A DNA stretch of 64,000 nt from Lumnitzera littorea (lineage: Eukaryota > Streptophyta > Magnoliopsida > Myrtales > Combretaceae), in the NCBI GenBank assembly GCA_024138015.1, contig JAMXBB010000003.1, forward strand, positions 15,998,174-16,062,173, given 5' to 3'. Below are positions 36,401 through 49,106 of the stretch, in pieces (positions within the stretch are counted from its first letter, which is position 1; each line of letters opens with the position of its first letter). Made by a program: the position numbers and the translations under genes. The notes under the pieces are model-generated. The model worked only from the letters and a program-made list of their open reading frames with translations, searched no databases and was not told the origin of the DNA.

Positions 36401-37425
36401 AATGTGTATAAATATGTGAATAAAGTTTTGCATACACATTTGCCTTGATTATCTATGGAAATCTATCAAGGGGTTTCTCTTAAATGGACTTCTCCTTATC
36501 TCCAGTATTGAGGGCTCCCATAATATGTGGAAAGAAACAACAACCAACCACTCAATTAAAAATAAGCTAGCAAAGCATTAACAAATGCAGAAGTTTCACC
36601 ACTTATAATCAGATTTGTCACTCTTCACGTCATCATGGCCAATCTCTGCTGCCGACATCAATTGCAATGTTGTGAAGACCAAAGGATTAACCAGATTCAA
36701 TCCTGCATCAAGTTATGGAGTCAACACTGAAGGAGAAAATAAATATTTATATCTATCTCTGCAAAAATGGCAGACGAAATTCAATTACTTTAGATCTCGG
36801 TGTAAGTCTCAAACCCATCTCTTACTTAGAATTGTGAACAAAAAAACACGCATAGACATGATAACATGAACACACAACACAAGAACATATACTACAATGT
36901 ACAACATCTGATCAACGAGTCACACAACTTCATCATGATTCACTCGTTTTGTTTAGTTAGTGCGTATTTTTGACAAACAAGATAATACCTAGGACTTATA
37001 ATTTAGGATTAAATCCATATCAAATGTGGAAATGGGAAAAAAAAAAAAATATTGTGGGATTCCGCATCGAACAAAGGAATCCTAATCATAGTCAATGGGA
37101 GGACACATTAAGATTTGGATCTTAAGACCTACTGGTGTGTTGGATCAGAACACAGTTTTTGGCAGTAGAGGACTCTTTGATCTAATTTCATTAGAACTAT
37201 GGTTTCACGAAACGACATTGGCAGCTTGATGACAGTAGACATAGAACAAAGGTTAAAAGAATCGAAAACGGAACTGAAATCATCATCATCATCATATATA
37301 TATATTTTCATACCCAGAGGTGGAGGTGCGTTGACATCAGCAGTGCTTTTGAGAAGCTGATCATCGTGGTTAGGCTTCTCCATTACTAAAGCAGGTTGCT
37401 CTTCAACTCTTTCTTCCAGAACCAT
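33442..37425 (-). CDS. Basic Ser/Thr/Pro-rich protein of the plant DMAIRHMD family (five exons, 461 aa)
   Basis: Exons on the minus strand are 37425-37314, 36702-36600, 35401-35299, 35041-34160 and 33627-33442. All introns are GT-AG and the phases agree, giving 1386 nt with stop. Residues 1-106 include DYKWLLSPPDSPVLNMESQ (from about residue 70), the family's 'DYxWLLTPPGTPLFPS' box in diverged form. Exon 4 (residues 107-400) is low-complexity and basic, rich in Ser, Thr, Pro, Arg and Lys, with SSTP and SATPT repeats. It ends in KSLDMAIRHM, joined to DITRSI of exon 5, the most conserved signature of the family (Arabidopsis At2g40070 and At3g09000 type). Some relatives are described as microtubule-associated basic proline-rich proteins; function here is inferred. 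It has no signal peptide or membrane segment. Relatives start differently, so exon 1 is the least certain part. Confidence 0.85.
36149..36226. repeat. Perfect tandem repeat, 2 x 39 bp, in intron 2 of the Ser/Thr-rich gene
   Basis: The unit starting CAAATGCCAGAGCTAATGGG is repeated exactly (36149-36187 and 36188-36226). It lies in intron 2, between exons 2 and 3. The identity implies a recent duplication or an assembly or PCR artefact. Confidence 0.95.
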
Positions 37426-37800
37426 CCTGAAGTCAACAATAGAAACTGATATTTTAAAAAATCAATCAAGAGGAGCGTACATTACGGGAATGTAACGATC
37501 AGAGAAAGAGCAAGTAGCAACCTGAAAGTGAAGTTGTGACAAAGAGAGTTTAGCTTAGCTTAATTTGGATGATATTGGCGTTAGTGAGAGAGAGAGAGAG
37601 ACAGGGGATTTTGAATTCCTCTTTCTTTTATGAAAGCGAACAGAGTTTACTGCTTTACTACTGCAACTGCTACTGCTCTGCTTCTGCTCCTCAGGTTTCA
37701 AAAACTATGGCGTTTCAGTTTTACAGTTACTATGTATTGTTTGTTTAAATAGACGGACGGGGAACGGGACCCACATTGGGCCCTTTTCCTATATCATTGA
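37426..37800 (-). promoter_or_regulatory. 5' leader and promoter region of the Ser/Thr-rich gene
   Basis: A CT/GA run at 37586-37601 (CT on the coding strand) is typical of plant 5' leaders. A pyrimidine-rich acceptor-like CACTTTCAG|GTTGC near 37520 and another TTCAG just before the ATG suggest that the leader may be spliced. No TATA box was assigned with confidence. Confidence 0.4.
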
Positions 37801-40093
37801 GTTTGAAACAAAAATAACTTTTTCTTTTTCATTCTTGGATTGGTATCATTGACCCTCGTTTCTATAAAAAAACAAACTTATGTATTTATTATATATAAAT
37901 ACTCACCTTTAATGATAGTGGCTATCGCATGCCCAATATTCACCTATAAGCCCCTCTTACTCGCCTTAGCTTAACACATCAAGTCCTAAATCGAGCACCT
38001 CTTAGCTATTAGATTTATAAACTAATTGAATTGAAATTATATAATATTAAGTTTAAATTCGATTCGAATACAAAAATTTGAAATTTAAATTTAACTTGAA
38101 CTCAAATGATTTTTAATTAATAGTTTGGCTCAAAATAAAAATCAATAAGTTTAAACTTGATTCAGTTAAGCTGGTTTAGATTTAAAAATTTTTAAAAATA
38201 TTATAAATTTATTAAAATAATAATAATAATATTTAAACTCAATTCGAATTTAACTAATATTTAAACTCAATTCGAGTTCCGATTAAACTCACGAGCTTAT
38301 CAAGCCGAGCATTACAAAGCTCAAGCTCCGAGTATTACAAAACTCAAGCTCGACTCGACTATAGTCCAATCAAATTTGAGTAAATATCAAGCTGAATTCA
38401 AGTAACTCGTGAGTAGACTTATCTCGCTTACACTCCTATTTGTTACCTTCGTGTCGCACCACATACTTAAATCCATAAGTTGATCGTGCAATGACCACCC
38501 AAAAAACGAATCAAAACCATCTTATAATTTCAAACCCAATATCTTTTAATCATAGCATTTGCTTCTTTCTTCAAATAAAAACCCTAAGTGCCAAGCATGT
38601 ATGAGAAATGTTATAACAGTCATTTATAAATCAAATGTGTAGTAAATATAATTAGAATATTGTATGATTAAAGTCCTATTTAGATTTTTTTTTATCTTTT
38701 TTATTTGTATCTTGTTTGTATCTCATTTAAAATGTTTTTTTTTTATTTATATCTTATTTGTTTACGTTTCATAGTTATGATAAAGATAATAATTAGAATG
38801 TTAAAATTGAGAAATAATAAATCACATACTTTTAAGAGAAAAAATTTCAAAAAATATATTTTATATATTAGAAATTATTATTTTACTTGGTGTTTTTGTA
38901 AGTATAAATAAAGTAAATAGTAAATAAATTTAACTTTATTGGGTTTGTTGAATATTTAATTTTAGAAAATAAGTATATATAGAATTATATTTTTTTTTTT
39001 TTACATCTAACTCTTGCCGAATATAAAATTCAAAATAACATCAATAAATCGGTAAAAAGATGAACCAAATGAGCCTATACTAAAGAAGAAGCCGAGGGCA
39101 ATTTAATAGGTTAAATTTTATTACATGTCTATTTCTTAGTTACTTCTTATCTAACTAAATAAAGCAATGGCTATTGTATTACAACCTATTAGAATTGTAA
39201 TTTTATTCTCTCCATTTTCCACTAAACGAAGTGAATAAATAGAAAGTTTGTAAAAATCACATATTTTATACATGACCTATATATAGTTAAGATTTTATCC
39301 ACAAATCTATTTCTTCTTTAGTTCTTATTTTTTATTCTCAATTTTTTTTCTATTTATTTTGTTTGTCTCTCTCCTTCTTTTCTTGCAATTTTTCATTTTA
39401 TTATCATTATTTTTAACTTTTCCTTTTCATTATTTATATAATTTTTTACAATGCTAGTTACAACAGTCGTTAATCCTCTTCTACCGTCATGATGTTGTTC
39501 GTTAGCTGCATATATTTTATTTTGAAAATTTGGTGTATTAAAATGGAAAAGAGGTGAATGTGTAGTGTAGGTATTTTCACTATCACTATCCCAAAAACAT
39601 AAAATGAAATAAAATACTAAATTATTGGCTTAATTTTTTTATCGAATATACTATTGCCCTTTCCTTTTAAATTTTATAGGAATAAAATAAATTCAAAGTT
39701 CAAATTATGCTGTCGTGCTGGCCGTGGTTTGGGTTAGGTTTAAAAGTAAAAAGGTCACCACATTCAAACATGAGCTGTTGGACTCCTCGGGATTCCAATA
39801 CTTAATTGTCGTCCTATCTGTGGCTGTAGTTGCAGGCAACGTTACTCATGACGCCACCCCCCTTGGCTATCTTGTTAAAAAATACATACATATAATATAG
39901 ATCACCATTTAATGTCGGCTTATTTGAACGATAGGATGGCTAAGAATTTGGCATCGCATGGTTTCCTGAGAAGTAATCAATATGCCATTCGAATTCATTA
40001 ATGGCGAACAAGCATAAATTTGAATTTGACAATTTTTTTCCCCTTCCTTACTTTTATTTTACACCTTATGATACTTGTTGACATGTTATTTTG
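37801..40093. other. AT-rich intergenic region with a CTCGA/AATTCGA-rich repeat
   Basis: 38030-38420 is built from words such as 'aaactcaattcgaattt' and 'gagctcaagctcgactcg', the style of a common plant dispersed repeat. The rest is AT-rich. Open frames at 38705-38911 and 39715-39900 have no recognisable domain. Confidence 0.5.
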
Positions 40094-40923
40094 TGTCAAC
40101 CCAAGGTCCAGCTCAAGCAAAGACTCCTTACAGCCCATTGACGGCCAACGACCAAAGACCTCACTAAGCTCATCCACGAGCACATTAAAGGTTAGCTCAC
40201 CAAACACTAGATATCAATAACCTGAGTACCTATAAGTGGGTGCTCAATGTAGGAGCACCCACTTAACCTCCAAACTCACAATCACTACTCAAGGACAACC
40301 TTACCCCTATAAAACTCTCCCCTAAACTAGTTGTTAATTCTCCCTCTCCTTCCCTCATGTGCTCTTAGATATGTTTATCTTTCATGCCTAAACGTCTCCT
40401 TACCTTATTAATTACGATCTAACATCCACAGAACGGCCAACACACCTAATATCCTCTAAGGATATTAGAGCTCCAAGTTAAAAATATGGCTACCAATGTA
40501 GTCATGGCTAACTGGCGTCCAAAGCAACCCCATCAACCCTTTAATGCATATCCTTTACTGGTAGTAAGTATGAACGAGTCCTAAGTCGATATGTGTCCCA
40601 AGTAGTTATACTCATTGCATTATAAATAATACAAGGAGCTAATGAGCAAGGGGATTCTAACTCCCAAAATCTAAAATCTCCTTCTTTCTTGAACCAAGAA
40701 CTCGACCTTGACCTTGCTTCACTCAAGCTCCTTCAATTGAAAGTGCTCGGGTCCCTCTTTATTTCCTTTTTTTATTGACTTAATCATTAGAGAACCTTTG
40801 TAGACAAACCCATTAGGGGCTTTTTGTGGTTACTTTAGAGAAAGGAGCCCATAGACGCATTCGACTGAAGAATTAGAACCCAATTTGCCCTATCCTACCT
40901 TGTTGATTACCTCCCAATCAACA
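40094..40923 (+). repeat. 5' LTR of a Tat-like Ty3/gypsy element
   Basis: The proposed start is TGTCAACCCAAGG and the end AATCAACA, directly before a primer binding site. A promoter-like CTATAAAACT lies at 40308-40317, the expected place for LTR transcription. The left boundary is a judgement, since several TG dinucleotides precede it. No matching 3' LTR was seen in the window. Confidence 0.5.
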
Positions 40924-40926
40924 TTT

Positions 40927-40938
40927 TGGTGCCCATCG
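40927..40938 (+). other. Primer binding site of the Tat-like element
   Basis: TGGTGCCCATCG follows the LTR end by three bases. It resembles the TGGCGCC-type sites that plant Tat and Athila elements use for tRNA priming of minus-strand DNA synthesis. Confidence 0.5.
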
Positions 40939-40989
40939 CTTTAGGCCAATCCATCTTAGATGGTAAAAAGTAAAAACACCAATCCTTAA

Positions 40990-41993
40990 GCTTCACAGCT
41001 AGGTGACAATAACAAGTTGCCTCCGGTACGCCATTCATCAATATCCCCTACTTCAAGCACTTAAGCCTACGAAATCCAATAACTTAAAATACTTGTCCAA
41101 CAAATACTTAAAGACAACAAAAAGACTAGAGTCTAACGCTGCCCTCCAAACAAATGTGGCTCAATTTCAAAATGCATCAAAAAAACAACCACAATAAGAA
41201 GCAATGGTTAGTTCATCCATGCAATTGGGCAAAAACAACAATCCATGCACTTCATACCCAGTACATCTATGTGATCGAGTTTAGCATGACTAGTAGGCCC
41301 CCAAAAACTTACGCAATCGGTTGAATTGCAATTGCAGCAAAACGCATATGTAAGGTGAGTGCTCTGCAATAAGCAAACCTACAAAATACTTGTCTTTAAG
41401 GCTATCCCTAAAGATGCTCAAGGACATGAATATCTGAGAACTAAACAAACACATCTATCGTGCATCCAATGTTCGTGATCACAATCAAGTTAAATCATCA
41501 GCTAAGGCATTGTGCTCAACAACAATAAAGAGCCCATTCACACCACTTATCCTTAAGGAGATACTGCCTCAAGGAGCAAGATTCCCTGATCTATTACATT
41601 AGATTAAGGGACCTAAATGACCACCTAATCCACTTCCGTACCATGATTAGTTTTCACAGCTTTACAGACGCCATTATGTGTAAGACTTTCCCTAATACAC
41701 TGGTGAAAACAATACTACTATGGTTTAACACCTTATAAGACAACTCTATCACCTCTTTAATGACCTATCAAGCAAATTTCAACAACACTTCCTCAGCTCC
41801 AAGGTCTCATACAAGGACTCCTCAACCTTATATAATGTAAGACAACGACTAATCAAGTCTTTGCACACATACTTAGAACACTTCAATCGTATGAAGCTCC
41901 AAGTCTTTAAGCTTGACATCGGAACATCCCTTTAATCTTTGATCACAAGAATTGATACTACTGGAAAGCTCTTTGATACGGTATCCCTTGTCA
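40990..41993 (+). pseudogene. Tat-like gag, N-terminal part (broken)
   Basis: With frame changes the plus strand gives 'HFRTMISFHSFTDAIMCKTFP' followed by 'LLWFNTL', the Retrotrans_gag pattern of Tat-lineage elements (HFRTMMALxGxxDAIMCRAFPxTL...WFNxL). The reading stops at 41993, where a long repeat has inserted. It continues at 51823 with the expected next part, 'SYSFDEFMQVAKKYI'. Numerous stops and shifts mark it as dead. Confidence 0.7.
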
Positions 41994-42354
41994 TGCCTTA
42001 TACCCTGATGGGACGTAGAAGCCTTGTTGTATAAGCTAATTTAAGCTATAAGCTAGCTACCTTAGTTGCTAACATAGGTATAATTTATACAAGGTGATAA
42101 CGACTTAACCAACCTTGAAATAGTTGAGTAAGCACCTGTCTTTTTATTTTTTTATTTTTTTGTACCTATGGAGTAATACTCTACAAAATATGATTTATGA
42201 TAATATAAATAGTTCAAACCCTTTATATATAATCTTATATACAATAGAAGTTCAAAAGTTTCGGAAAGATTATATAACTCCACAGAAGGACTTCATTACA
42301 AGTGCTTCATATACCGACGAGCCAATGAAAACTATAGGACCTCCTAAGAAGACC

Positions 42355-43340
42355 TGATGTGTCTAGAAGCTCAATAATCACTAGGACTTGCCCTAGAAGA
42401 TGAGAACCAAATGGGTCATTCGAAATATCAAAGAAAATAGAATGGAGTGGTCGGTAAAACGACATACGGTAGCTTACACGAAGTTACTCAGAGAATGTAA
42501 CTCACCAATAAATACAACACCGCTTAACACTTCGCTTAATGTGATGCACAAGCTGGTGTCAAGATCTACTCATCACTAATCTTGAGTTACTTGACAAGAT
42601 TAAATAAAAGTGTAAAGAGATTATACTCTGAAAAGGATATCTCATAAGGACAAAGTGTATTCAATATCTGAAAGGAATGTATGATATTCCAGCTATAAAG
42701 GAAACTGACTATTAATAGTAAGTCTCTAAAACAATATTGTAAAAAAGGAAAATTACAAAAAAAAAAATAAAGGGAAAAACAAATTCCTGGCATGTAATTA
42801 AGGGGTAAATAGGATAAATGACGAAAAGGGAAAAAGTAGTACAATGTTGGAAAATGGCCAAATAGCAACTCATTAATGGGCCTATACTAGGGAATCTTTG
42901 GGCGCAGCAGCTGAGCTTGGGCCATGATGTAACGGCTGTAGATGGGCAACATTAAGACTTGCCAAGACAAATAAGGAATGCCACTATGTAACAGTAGTAG
43001 GCTAAAGGAGAAGTACCTAACATACAGAGGCCTCGGCCTTGGCACTTAGCAAGTTGGCTTCGACACATAAGGTTCGAGTGATCAAAGTAAGACTCGATGT
43101 ATAGAGGCCTCAACTTCGATACTAGGCAGCTCGACTTCAGTAATTGAGTGGTCGACATCGGTATAAAGGATAAAATAAAGAAGGGTAAACCCGAGCTAAG
43201 TTCTCAAGGAGTTTACCCACAGTTCTTCTGTGTACTGTATCTCGTTCTCTACAAGTTGACAAGAGAGAATCCTTTTGGCGAGAGATTGGAGGCTTCTTAG
43301 ACGTGTATAAGTAACTGGGCCAAGGGTTGGTGGTCCATCA
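42355..43340 (-). repeat. 3' LTR of the 6.75 kb gypsy element
   Basis: It aligns along its whole length with 48122-49106; shared blocks include 'aaaatagaatggagtggtc' and 'aaaggaatgtatgatattcc'. The adjoining sequence after 43340 reads, on the minus strand, AACTCCAAGGAAC before the LTR, a weak polypurine tract. Confidence 0.9.
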
Positions 43341-43379
43341 GTTCCTTGGAGTTGTTAAAGATTTGCCCTCAAATCTTCA

Positions 43380-44484
43380 TTTTCTTCTTCGTCAGGTACA
43401 TGGGGCGTGAAGTCGGCGACATTGAAGGTAGCAAATACATTGTATCCTTCGAGTAGCTTAAGTTGATATGCATTGTCATTGATATGCCTAAGGATCATGT
43501 AAGGTCCATCTGACTTGGAGAACAGCTTGTTCGTCCTTCTTCTAGGGAAACACTCCTTATTGAGGTAGATCCAGACAACGTCTCTGAGACTATAAACAAC
43601 TCGCCTCCTTCCTCAGCTTCCTTGTTCTTTATATTGGGTCATAGTCTTGGCTAGTTGTTCAACAATCTTTTGATGCAACTTCTGGAACTCCTCGGCATGT
43701 TGCAGGTTAGATTGACTTTCTCCTTGGGTGGTTAGGTAGATGACCATATCTAAGGGCAAGCTCAGGTTAAGTACATAGACAACCTCAAATGGTGACCTTC
43801 CTATTAAGCTATGAACTGAGCGATTGTAAGTGAACTCAATGACGGGTAGGCATATATCCCAATCATGTAGATTCTTCCCAACAACAGCTTACAGGAGGTT
43901 GCCAACTATCCCATTCACAATTTCGGTCTAGCCTCTATTTGCGGGTAGCAAGAAGTACTAAACATGAACTTAGTGCCAAGCTTCTTCCATAAGGTTCTAC
44001 AGATAAGGGTCGTGAACTTTAAGTCACAATCAAACACAATACTTCTTGATACTCCATGCAACTGCATAATCTCCTGTAAAAAAAGGTTAGCAACAAATAA
44101 AGCCTCATTAGTTTTGCAGTAGAGGATGAAGTGGCTCATCTTACTGAACCGATTAACCACCACCGTAATAAAGTCATGCCTTTCTGATGTTTAGGGTAAG
44201 ATGAGTATGAAATCCATACTTAGATCGATCCATGGCCATTTAAGTATAGGCAGAGGTGTGTATTCTCCATAAGACTCTTTTCTCTCCTTTGCATGTTTAT
44301 ACACTTCGCACTTCTCAAGAACTTGGCAAACATTCTTCATCATCCTAGGCCAATAAAAATGTTCTCTCAGCATGTTAGCTATTCTCTTCTCTTCAAAGTG
44401 GCCAGCTAAACCTCTAACAAGAGCTTCTCGAACGAGTAACTCTCGAGTTGAACCATTCGATACACAAACTTGTTTGCCCTTCAT
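43380..44484 (-). pseudogene. Integrase region of the gypsy element
   Basis: The minus strand gives the HHCC-type zinc domain region ('GHFEEKRIANMLREHFYWPRM...C'), the core start 'WPWIDLSMDFILILP', then 'VVNRFSKMSHFILYCKTN', 'LHGVSRSIVFDCD' and 'FSTSCYPQ'. The usual core Asp in 'SDRDxKF' reads CDLKF here. A C-terminal stretch to about 43380 follows. Integrase inserts the cDNA into the host chromosome. Stops and a frame change at 44163-44191 disable it. Confidence 0.85.
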
Positions 44485-45810
44485 TAGAAAGCCTTACCTC
44501 AAATAGAATCCATCCATAACTCCTCCAATGTTGCACTTTGGCACTAAAGGCCTAAAATACGGATCATGCCCATATTAGTCAAGCAAAGTACCAAATCCAA
44601 GTATCTTGTCTTGCAATGTTGTAATAAGGACATGTCGACGAGAGAGAGCATCAGCCATAGTATTGGTGCTTTCCTTCTTATACCGAATGACGTAGCAAAA
44701 AGACTCCAAGAATTCAACCCATTTGGTATGATGCTAAGAAAGTTTTTCTCAGAGATGTTTAAGAGATTCATGATCTATGTAGATGGTGAATTCTCTCGAC
44801 AACAAGCAGTATTGCCGGTTTTACAATGTTAGGATAAGGGCATAGAACTCCTTACTATATGCCAAGTAATTTAAGGCAGCTTTTTTAAGTTTCTCGCTAA
44901 AATAGGCAATTGGTTGGCACTTTTGCATAAGAACAGCACCAATGCTGACTCTTCATGCATCACACTCTACTTTAAACACTTTCTCGAAATCTAGTAGGGA
45001 AAGTACTAGGGCTAATGTCATCCTGGACTTAATCTCATCAAAGCTCTTCTAAGCTTTCTTAGACCATTTAAACTCAGAGTTTTTCCTAATCAATTCAGTG
45101 AGTAGGGCAGTTATGGAACTAAAATTCTGAATGAATCCATGATAGAATGAAGCTAAACTATGAAAACTTCTCACCTTGGTAGCATTAGATAGCGTTGGCC
45201 ACTCAAGAATAGCTCAAACTTTCTCGTCATCAACTCGAACTCCGCCCTTCGAAACAACATATCCAAGGAATACAACCTTGCTCTAACAAAACACATATTT
45301 CTCTAAATTACCAAATAACTTCTTGGTACGGAGGATATCAAACATTGACCTTAAATGTATAACATGAGAAATAAGGTCAGCACTGTAGACTAGAATGTCA
45401 TCGAAGTACACCATAATGCATTTACCAATTAATGCTCTCAAGACATGATTCACAAATCGCATAAAAGTATTCGGCGTGTTTGTCATACCAAATGGCATCA
45501 CTATCTACTCGAACAGACCATCCCTTGTTTTGAAGGCCATCTTCCATTCATCTCCAAGCCCCATCCGTATTTGATAGTAGCCACTCTTCAATTCAATCTT
45601 TGAAAAGATGTAGGCACCATGCAACTCATCAAGCATGTCATCTAATTGTGGGATTGGATATCAATATTCAATACTAATTTTGTTGATGGCTTGGCTATCA
45701 ACGCACATTCTCCTTGTGCCATCTTTCTTTAGTACCAGGATAGCCGGCACAGTATAAGGGCTCATGCTTTCTCGGACATATTCACGATTAATCAACTCGT
45801 CTACTTGTTT
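44485..45810 (-). pseudogene. Reverse transcriptase and RNase H region of the gypsy element
   Basis: On the minus strand the RT palm is clear: 'RRMCVDSQAINKI' upstream, 'MPFGMTNTPNTFMRFVNHVL' and the catalytic YFDD box near 45397-45408 followed by ILVYS. Then comes 'FLGYVVSKGGVRVD', the thumb and connection, and a decayed RNase H (44540-45000). Frameshifts and stops separate the pieces. Confidence 0.85.
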
Positions 45811-46233
45811 CTTCAATTTGATTGCTTACTCGAGGTTGAGCTTATAAGTAAGTTAGTTCAAAAGAATAGCTCCAGGCCGTAGATTAATGCAATGCTTAAT
45901 GCCTCTTATCGGTGGTAAAACTTCTAGCATCTTAGCAAGAAAGAGATCAGCATACTCCTATAATAGTATTTGTACTTCAATAGGTAAGCTTCCTACTTCT
46001 CTCAACTCTAGGAGTTTCTTGATTAACAAGAGCATGCTCTCCTTCGCTTTAACTTCTCGAGAAAATTAAGCATAAGAGATTACTAAGAACTTTCACTGTA
46101 GAGATCAGGCAACCTTCTCTTGTGACTCTTATACTTCCTTAGGGCTCATCAGGGTCAATATAACCTTCTTCCCATCCTTTTGAAACATATAGGTATTCCT
46201 ATATCCATCACACAATACTCTAAAATCAAACAA

Positions 46234-46524
46234 CTAAGGTCGACCAAGTAGGATGTGTGAAGTGCACATGGGAAGGACGTTGCATAGCACCTCATCCTTG
46301 TACCTATCACTAACGGTAATGAGCACTCTAACTTGCTCAACAATGGGCTGACCTCCCTTTTCGTTTAACCAATGAATCTTGTATGGCTTAGGGTGTAGAT
46401 AGGTCAACAACTTTAAGGCCCTAACTACTCTTAACGCTATGACATTGGTACAGCTTCCTCCATTAATGATTAATGCATAGAGCTTACCATTCACTTGAAA
46501 ATTTGTATGGAAGAGGTTCTCCAT
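46234..46524 (-). pseudogene. Retropepsin-like protease of the gypsy element
   Basis: The frame contains LIINGGSCTNVIA, where plant gypsy elements usually have 'LIDGGSxxNV'. The catalytic Asp therefore reads Asn, so even this open piece should be inactive. Further on it has 'CNVLPMCTSHILLGRP', the typical second half ending in LLGRPW. Confidence 0.8.
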
Positions 46525-46731
46525 CTACTCATTCTCATCGACGCCAAAGGTACTAAGAGATTGTCGAACAATGAAACAATACCCGACCCCTGGTTCGAGT
46601 GGGGTCACGACATTAGGATCTTCCAGATATCCTTCTAATACCTAATTAACTCCCTCTTCATCCTCTCTTTTATTAGCACTCTTCACTTTAAACTTGGGCT
46701 TATCTCCTTTGATGGTCATGATACGTTAGTT

Positions 46732-48060
46732 TGGACATTAACTAGTTATGTATCCATAGTCGAGACATTTGAAACACTTGATCTCTCGAATCTTCCTCCC
46801 TGAGCTCTAACCTTGGTCTCTTCTGACCTCAGGCTCCTAGCCTTACCCTTAACTTGGTCATCTTTTGATTGGCTCAGCACCTGTCTTCAACAATCTACCT
46901 CAAAACTGTTTAGTGCTTGGTCATTTCTAGGTCAGCTCGATATGCCACTTTTGGTTGGCAGTCCAAGTTGGCCGCTCGACATTCGACTAATTTGGCTCCG
47001 CCTCTATCTTTCAACCCTTTATGCCACTCAGATGGCCTCATCTACAGTCCCAAGCCTTTGTAACTCTACTACATAGCTAATCTCAATTCTAAGCCTAGAA
47101 ATGAACCATACTATAGTTCATGTCTTAGGTTCATCAACATTGCATCGGATCATTAGCAATTGAAATTCTCGAACATACTCTTCCATTGATCTGTTACCTT
47201 GTTACAAGTCTTGGAGTCACTGGAAGGTGTCTTTTTCATAGTATTCTAGAATAAACCTACACCTCAAAACTCTCTTCATTTCATTCCACATTCGAATCTC
47301 ATGTCAGGCCCTCTAGCGCGCGTTTTGCAACTTTTTCCACCACATTATGGCATATCTAGAATCTAGAAAACGTTAGTGCAGCTACATTAATATAAACAAC
47401 ATCCTTATAGTCATAAAAGTTAAATATTTTTTTGATCTTCTCCTCCCAATCTAAGTAGTCATCAACAATACTAAACCCATTAAAGCTTGGAATTTGCACC
47501 TTATGATGCTCGGCACCTTGAGATGCTCAACTCCTTTAGGAGCTCTCAGTTTGTGCTCCTTAATTCAATCATACTGCTCCTCTTCCTCATACTTCTTAAC
47601 TTCATCCAACTCAAGTCTTCTTCTCGCAACTCAATCAACACATCGAGGTAGAGCTTGGTTCATATGAATTAGCTCTAAGGCTCATTGCTCATCCATCTGC
47701 CTTCTTGGCCAATCTCTCATTTCTCGACCTTAATCAATAATAACTCTTTCTTGCAGCCTAGTCTCTATGACCCTTTGTACAAAGATTGCCAAATTGGCCA
47801 CAATAGTAACAAAGTCCTGTATTTGCTCATCAGTAGTTCGTGGGGTTTGTTGGTTAACACAATCATGAACATGTACATCACTCTTAGCATCATTAATCTC
47901 TCTTTGAATACTAAGATTTGATATTCTCAATACAAAACTTCAAAAGAGACTCTACACACAAGAAATTCTCACACGTACTTAGAAAATATGACTTAAACAG
48001 TAAACTGTGGACTTACTCTATTCTTCCAGTGAAAAGCAGAGTATAACAGAACAATACACT
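46732..48060 (-). pseudogene. gag of the gypsy element with a degenerate zinc knuckle
   Basis: Near 46732-46780 the minus strand reads REIKCFKCLDYGYITS followed by a stop and CPN. This is the CX2CX4HX4C nucleocapsid knuckle with its His replaced by Tyr. Upstream to about 47930 lies a coiled, charged N-terminal part ('REINDAKSDVHVHD') and decayed Gag core. Confidence 0.7.
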
Positions 48061-48101
48061 AGCAAAGTCTACTTCGACACAGCTTTCGGTCACAACCTCA
48101 A

Positions 48102-48113
48102 GCTCTCATACCA
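48102..48113 (-). other. Primer binding site of the gypsy element
   Basis: The minus strand reads TGGTATGAGAGC, one base different from TGGTATCAGAGC, the complement of the plant initiator tRNA-Met 3' end. It lies eight bases inside the 5' LTR. Confidence 0.85.
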
Positions 48114-48121
48114 GGATTAGA

Positions 48122-49106
48122 TGATGTACCTAAGAGCTTAGCAATCACTAAGACTTACTGTAGGAGATGAGAACTAAATGTGTCCTTTGAAATATTGAAG
48201 AAAATAGAATGGAGTGGTCAATAAAATGTAATATAGTAGCTTACGTAAAGCTGCTTGGAGGATGTAACTCACCAACGAACATAACACAACTCAATACTTT
48301 GCTTAATATAATGCACGAGTTGATGTCCAGGTCTATCCGCTACTAATCTCGAATTACTTGACAAAATTAGATAAGAGTATAAAGAGATTATGCTCTAAGA
48401 GGAATATCTCATAGGGATAAAGTGCATTCAATATCTCAAAGGAATGTATGATATTCCGACTATAAAGAAAATAGACTATTTATAGTAAGTCCCTCAGGCA
48501 ACATTACAAATAAGGAAAATTACAAAAAGAACAAAAGGAAAAAGAGATTCCTAGTATGCAAGTAAGGGGTTAGTATGCAAGTAAAGGGTAAATAGGACAA
48601 ATGATGAAAAGAAAAAAAAAACTCATACCATGTTAGAAAATGGACAGGTGGCAACTCGTCAGTGGGTCCATACTAGGGAATCTTTGGTTTGTAGCAACTG
48701 AGCTTAGGTCATGATGTGGCTACTATAGATAGGCAACATCAGGAGTTGCTGAGATGAATAAGGAATGCCATTATGTAATAGTAGTAGGTGAAGGAGAAGT
48801 ACCTAACGTGCAAAGGCCTTGTCTTGGGTACATGAAGGTCTAGGTAATTACAGTAGGACTCGATGTGTAAAGGCCTTAACCTTGGCACTCGGTACCTCGG
48901 TTTTGGTAAGTAAGTGGTCGACATCAGTATAAGGGATAAAATAGAGAAAGGTGTACTCAAGCTGAGTTCTCAAGGAGTTTGCCTACTGTTCTTCTGTGTA
49001 TTGTGTTTCGTTGTCATTAGGTTGACGAAAGAGAATCTTTCTGGCAAGAGATTAGAGGCCTCTTAGGTACGCGTAAGTAAGTGGGCCAAGGTTTAGTAAT
49101 CCATCA
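48122..49106 (-). repeat. 5' LTR of the 6.75 kb gypsy element
   Basis: It pairs with 42355-43340 in the same orientation and with almost the same length. A local duplication of 'gtatgcaagtaa' near 48553-48583 is not shared. Confidence 0.9.

Larger units (their letters stand above)
42355..49106 (-). mobile_element. Ty3/gypsy LTR retrotransposon, 6752 bp, decayed but structurally complete
   Basis: Both ends are TGATGT...CCATCA LTRs (986 and 985 bp) and the element is flanked by the 5-bp direct repeat AGACC (42350-42354 and 49107-49111). On the minus strand the order is 5' LTR, tRNA-Met-like primer site, gag with a damaged zinc knuckle, protease, RT, RNase H and integrase, which is the Ty3/gypsy order. 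Stops and shifts break the polyprotein into pieces. The two LTRs differ by many substitutions, so insertion is old. It lies inside solo-LTR-like copy 2. Confidence 0.9.

Noticed and set aside
44566..44832. 88-codon plus-strand frame within the gypsy element
   Set aside because: It is a shadow of the RNase H region, which is readable on the minus strand.
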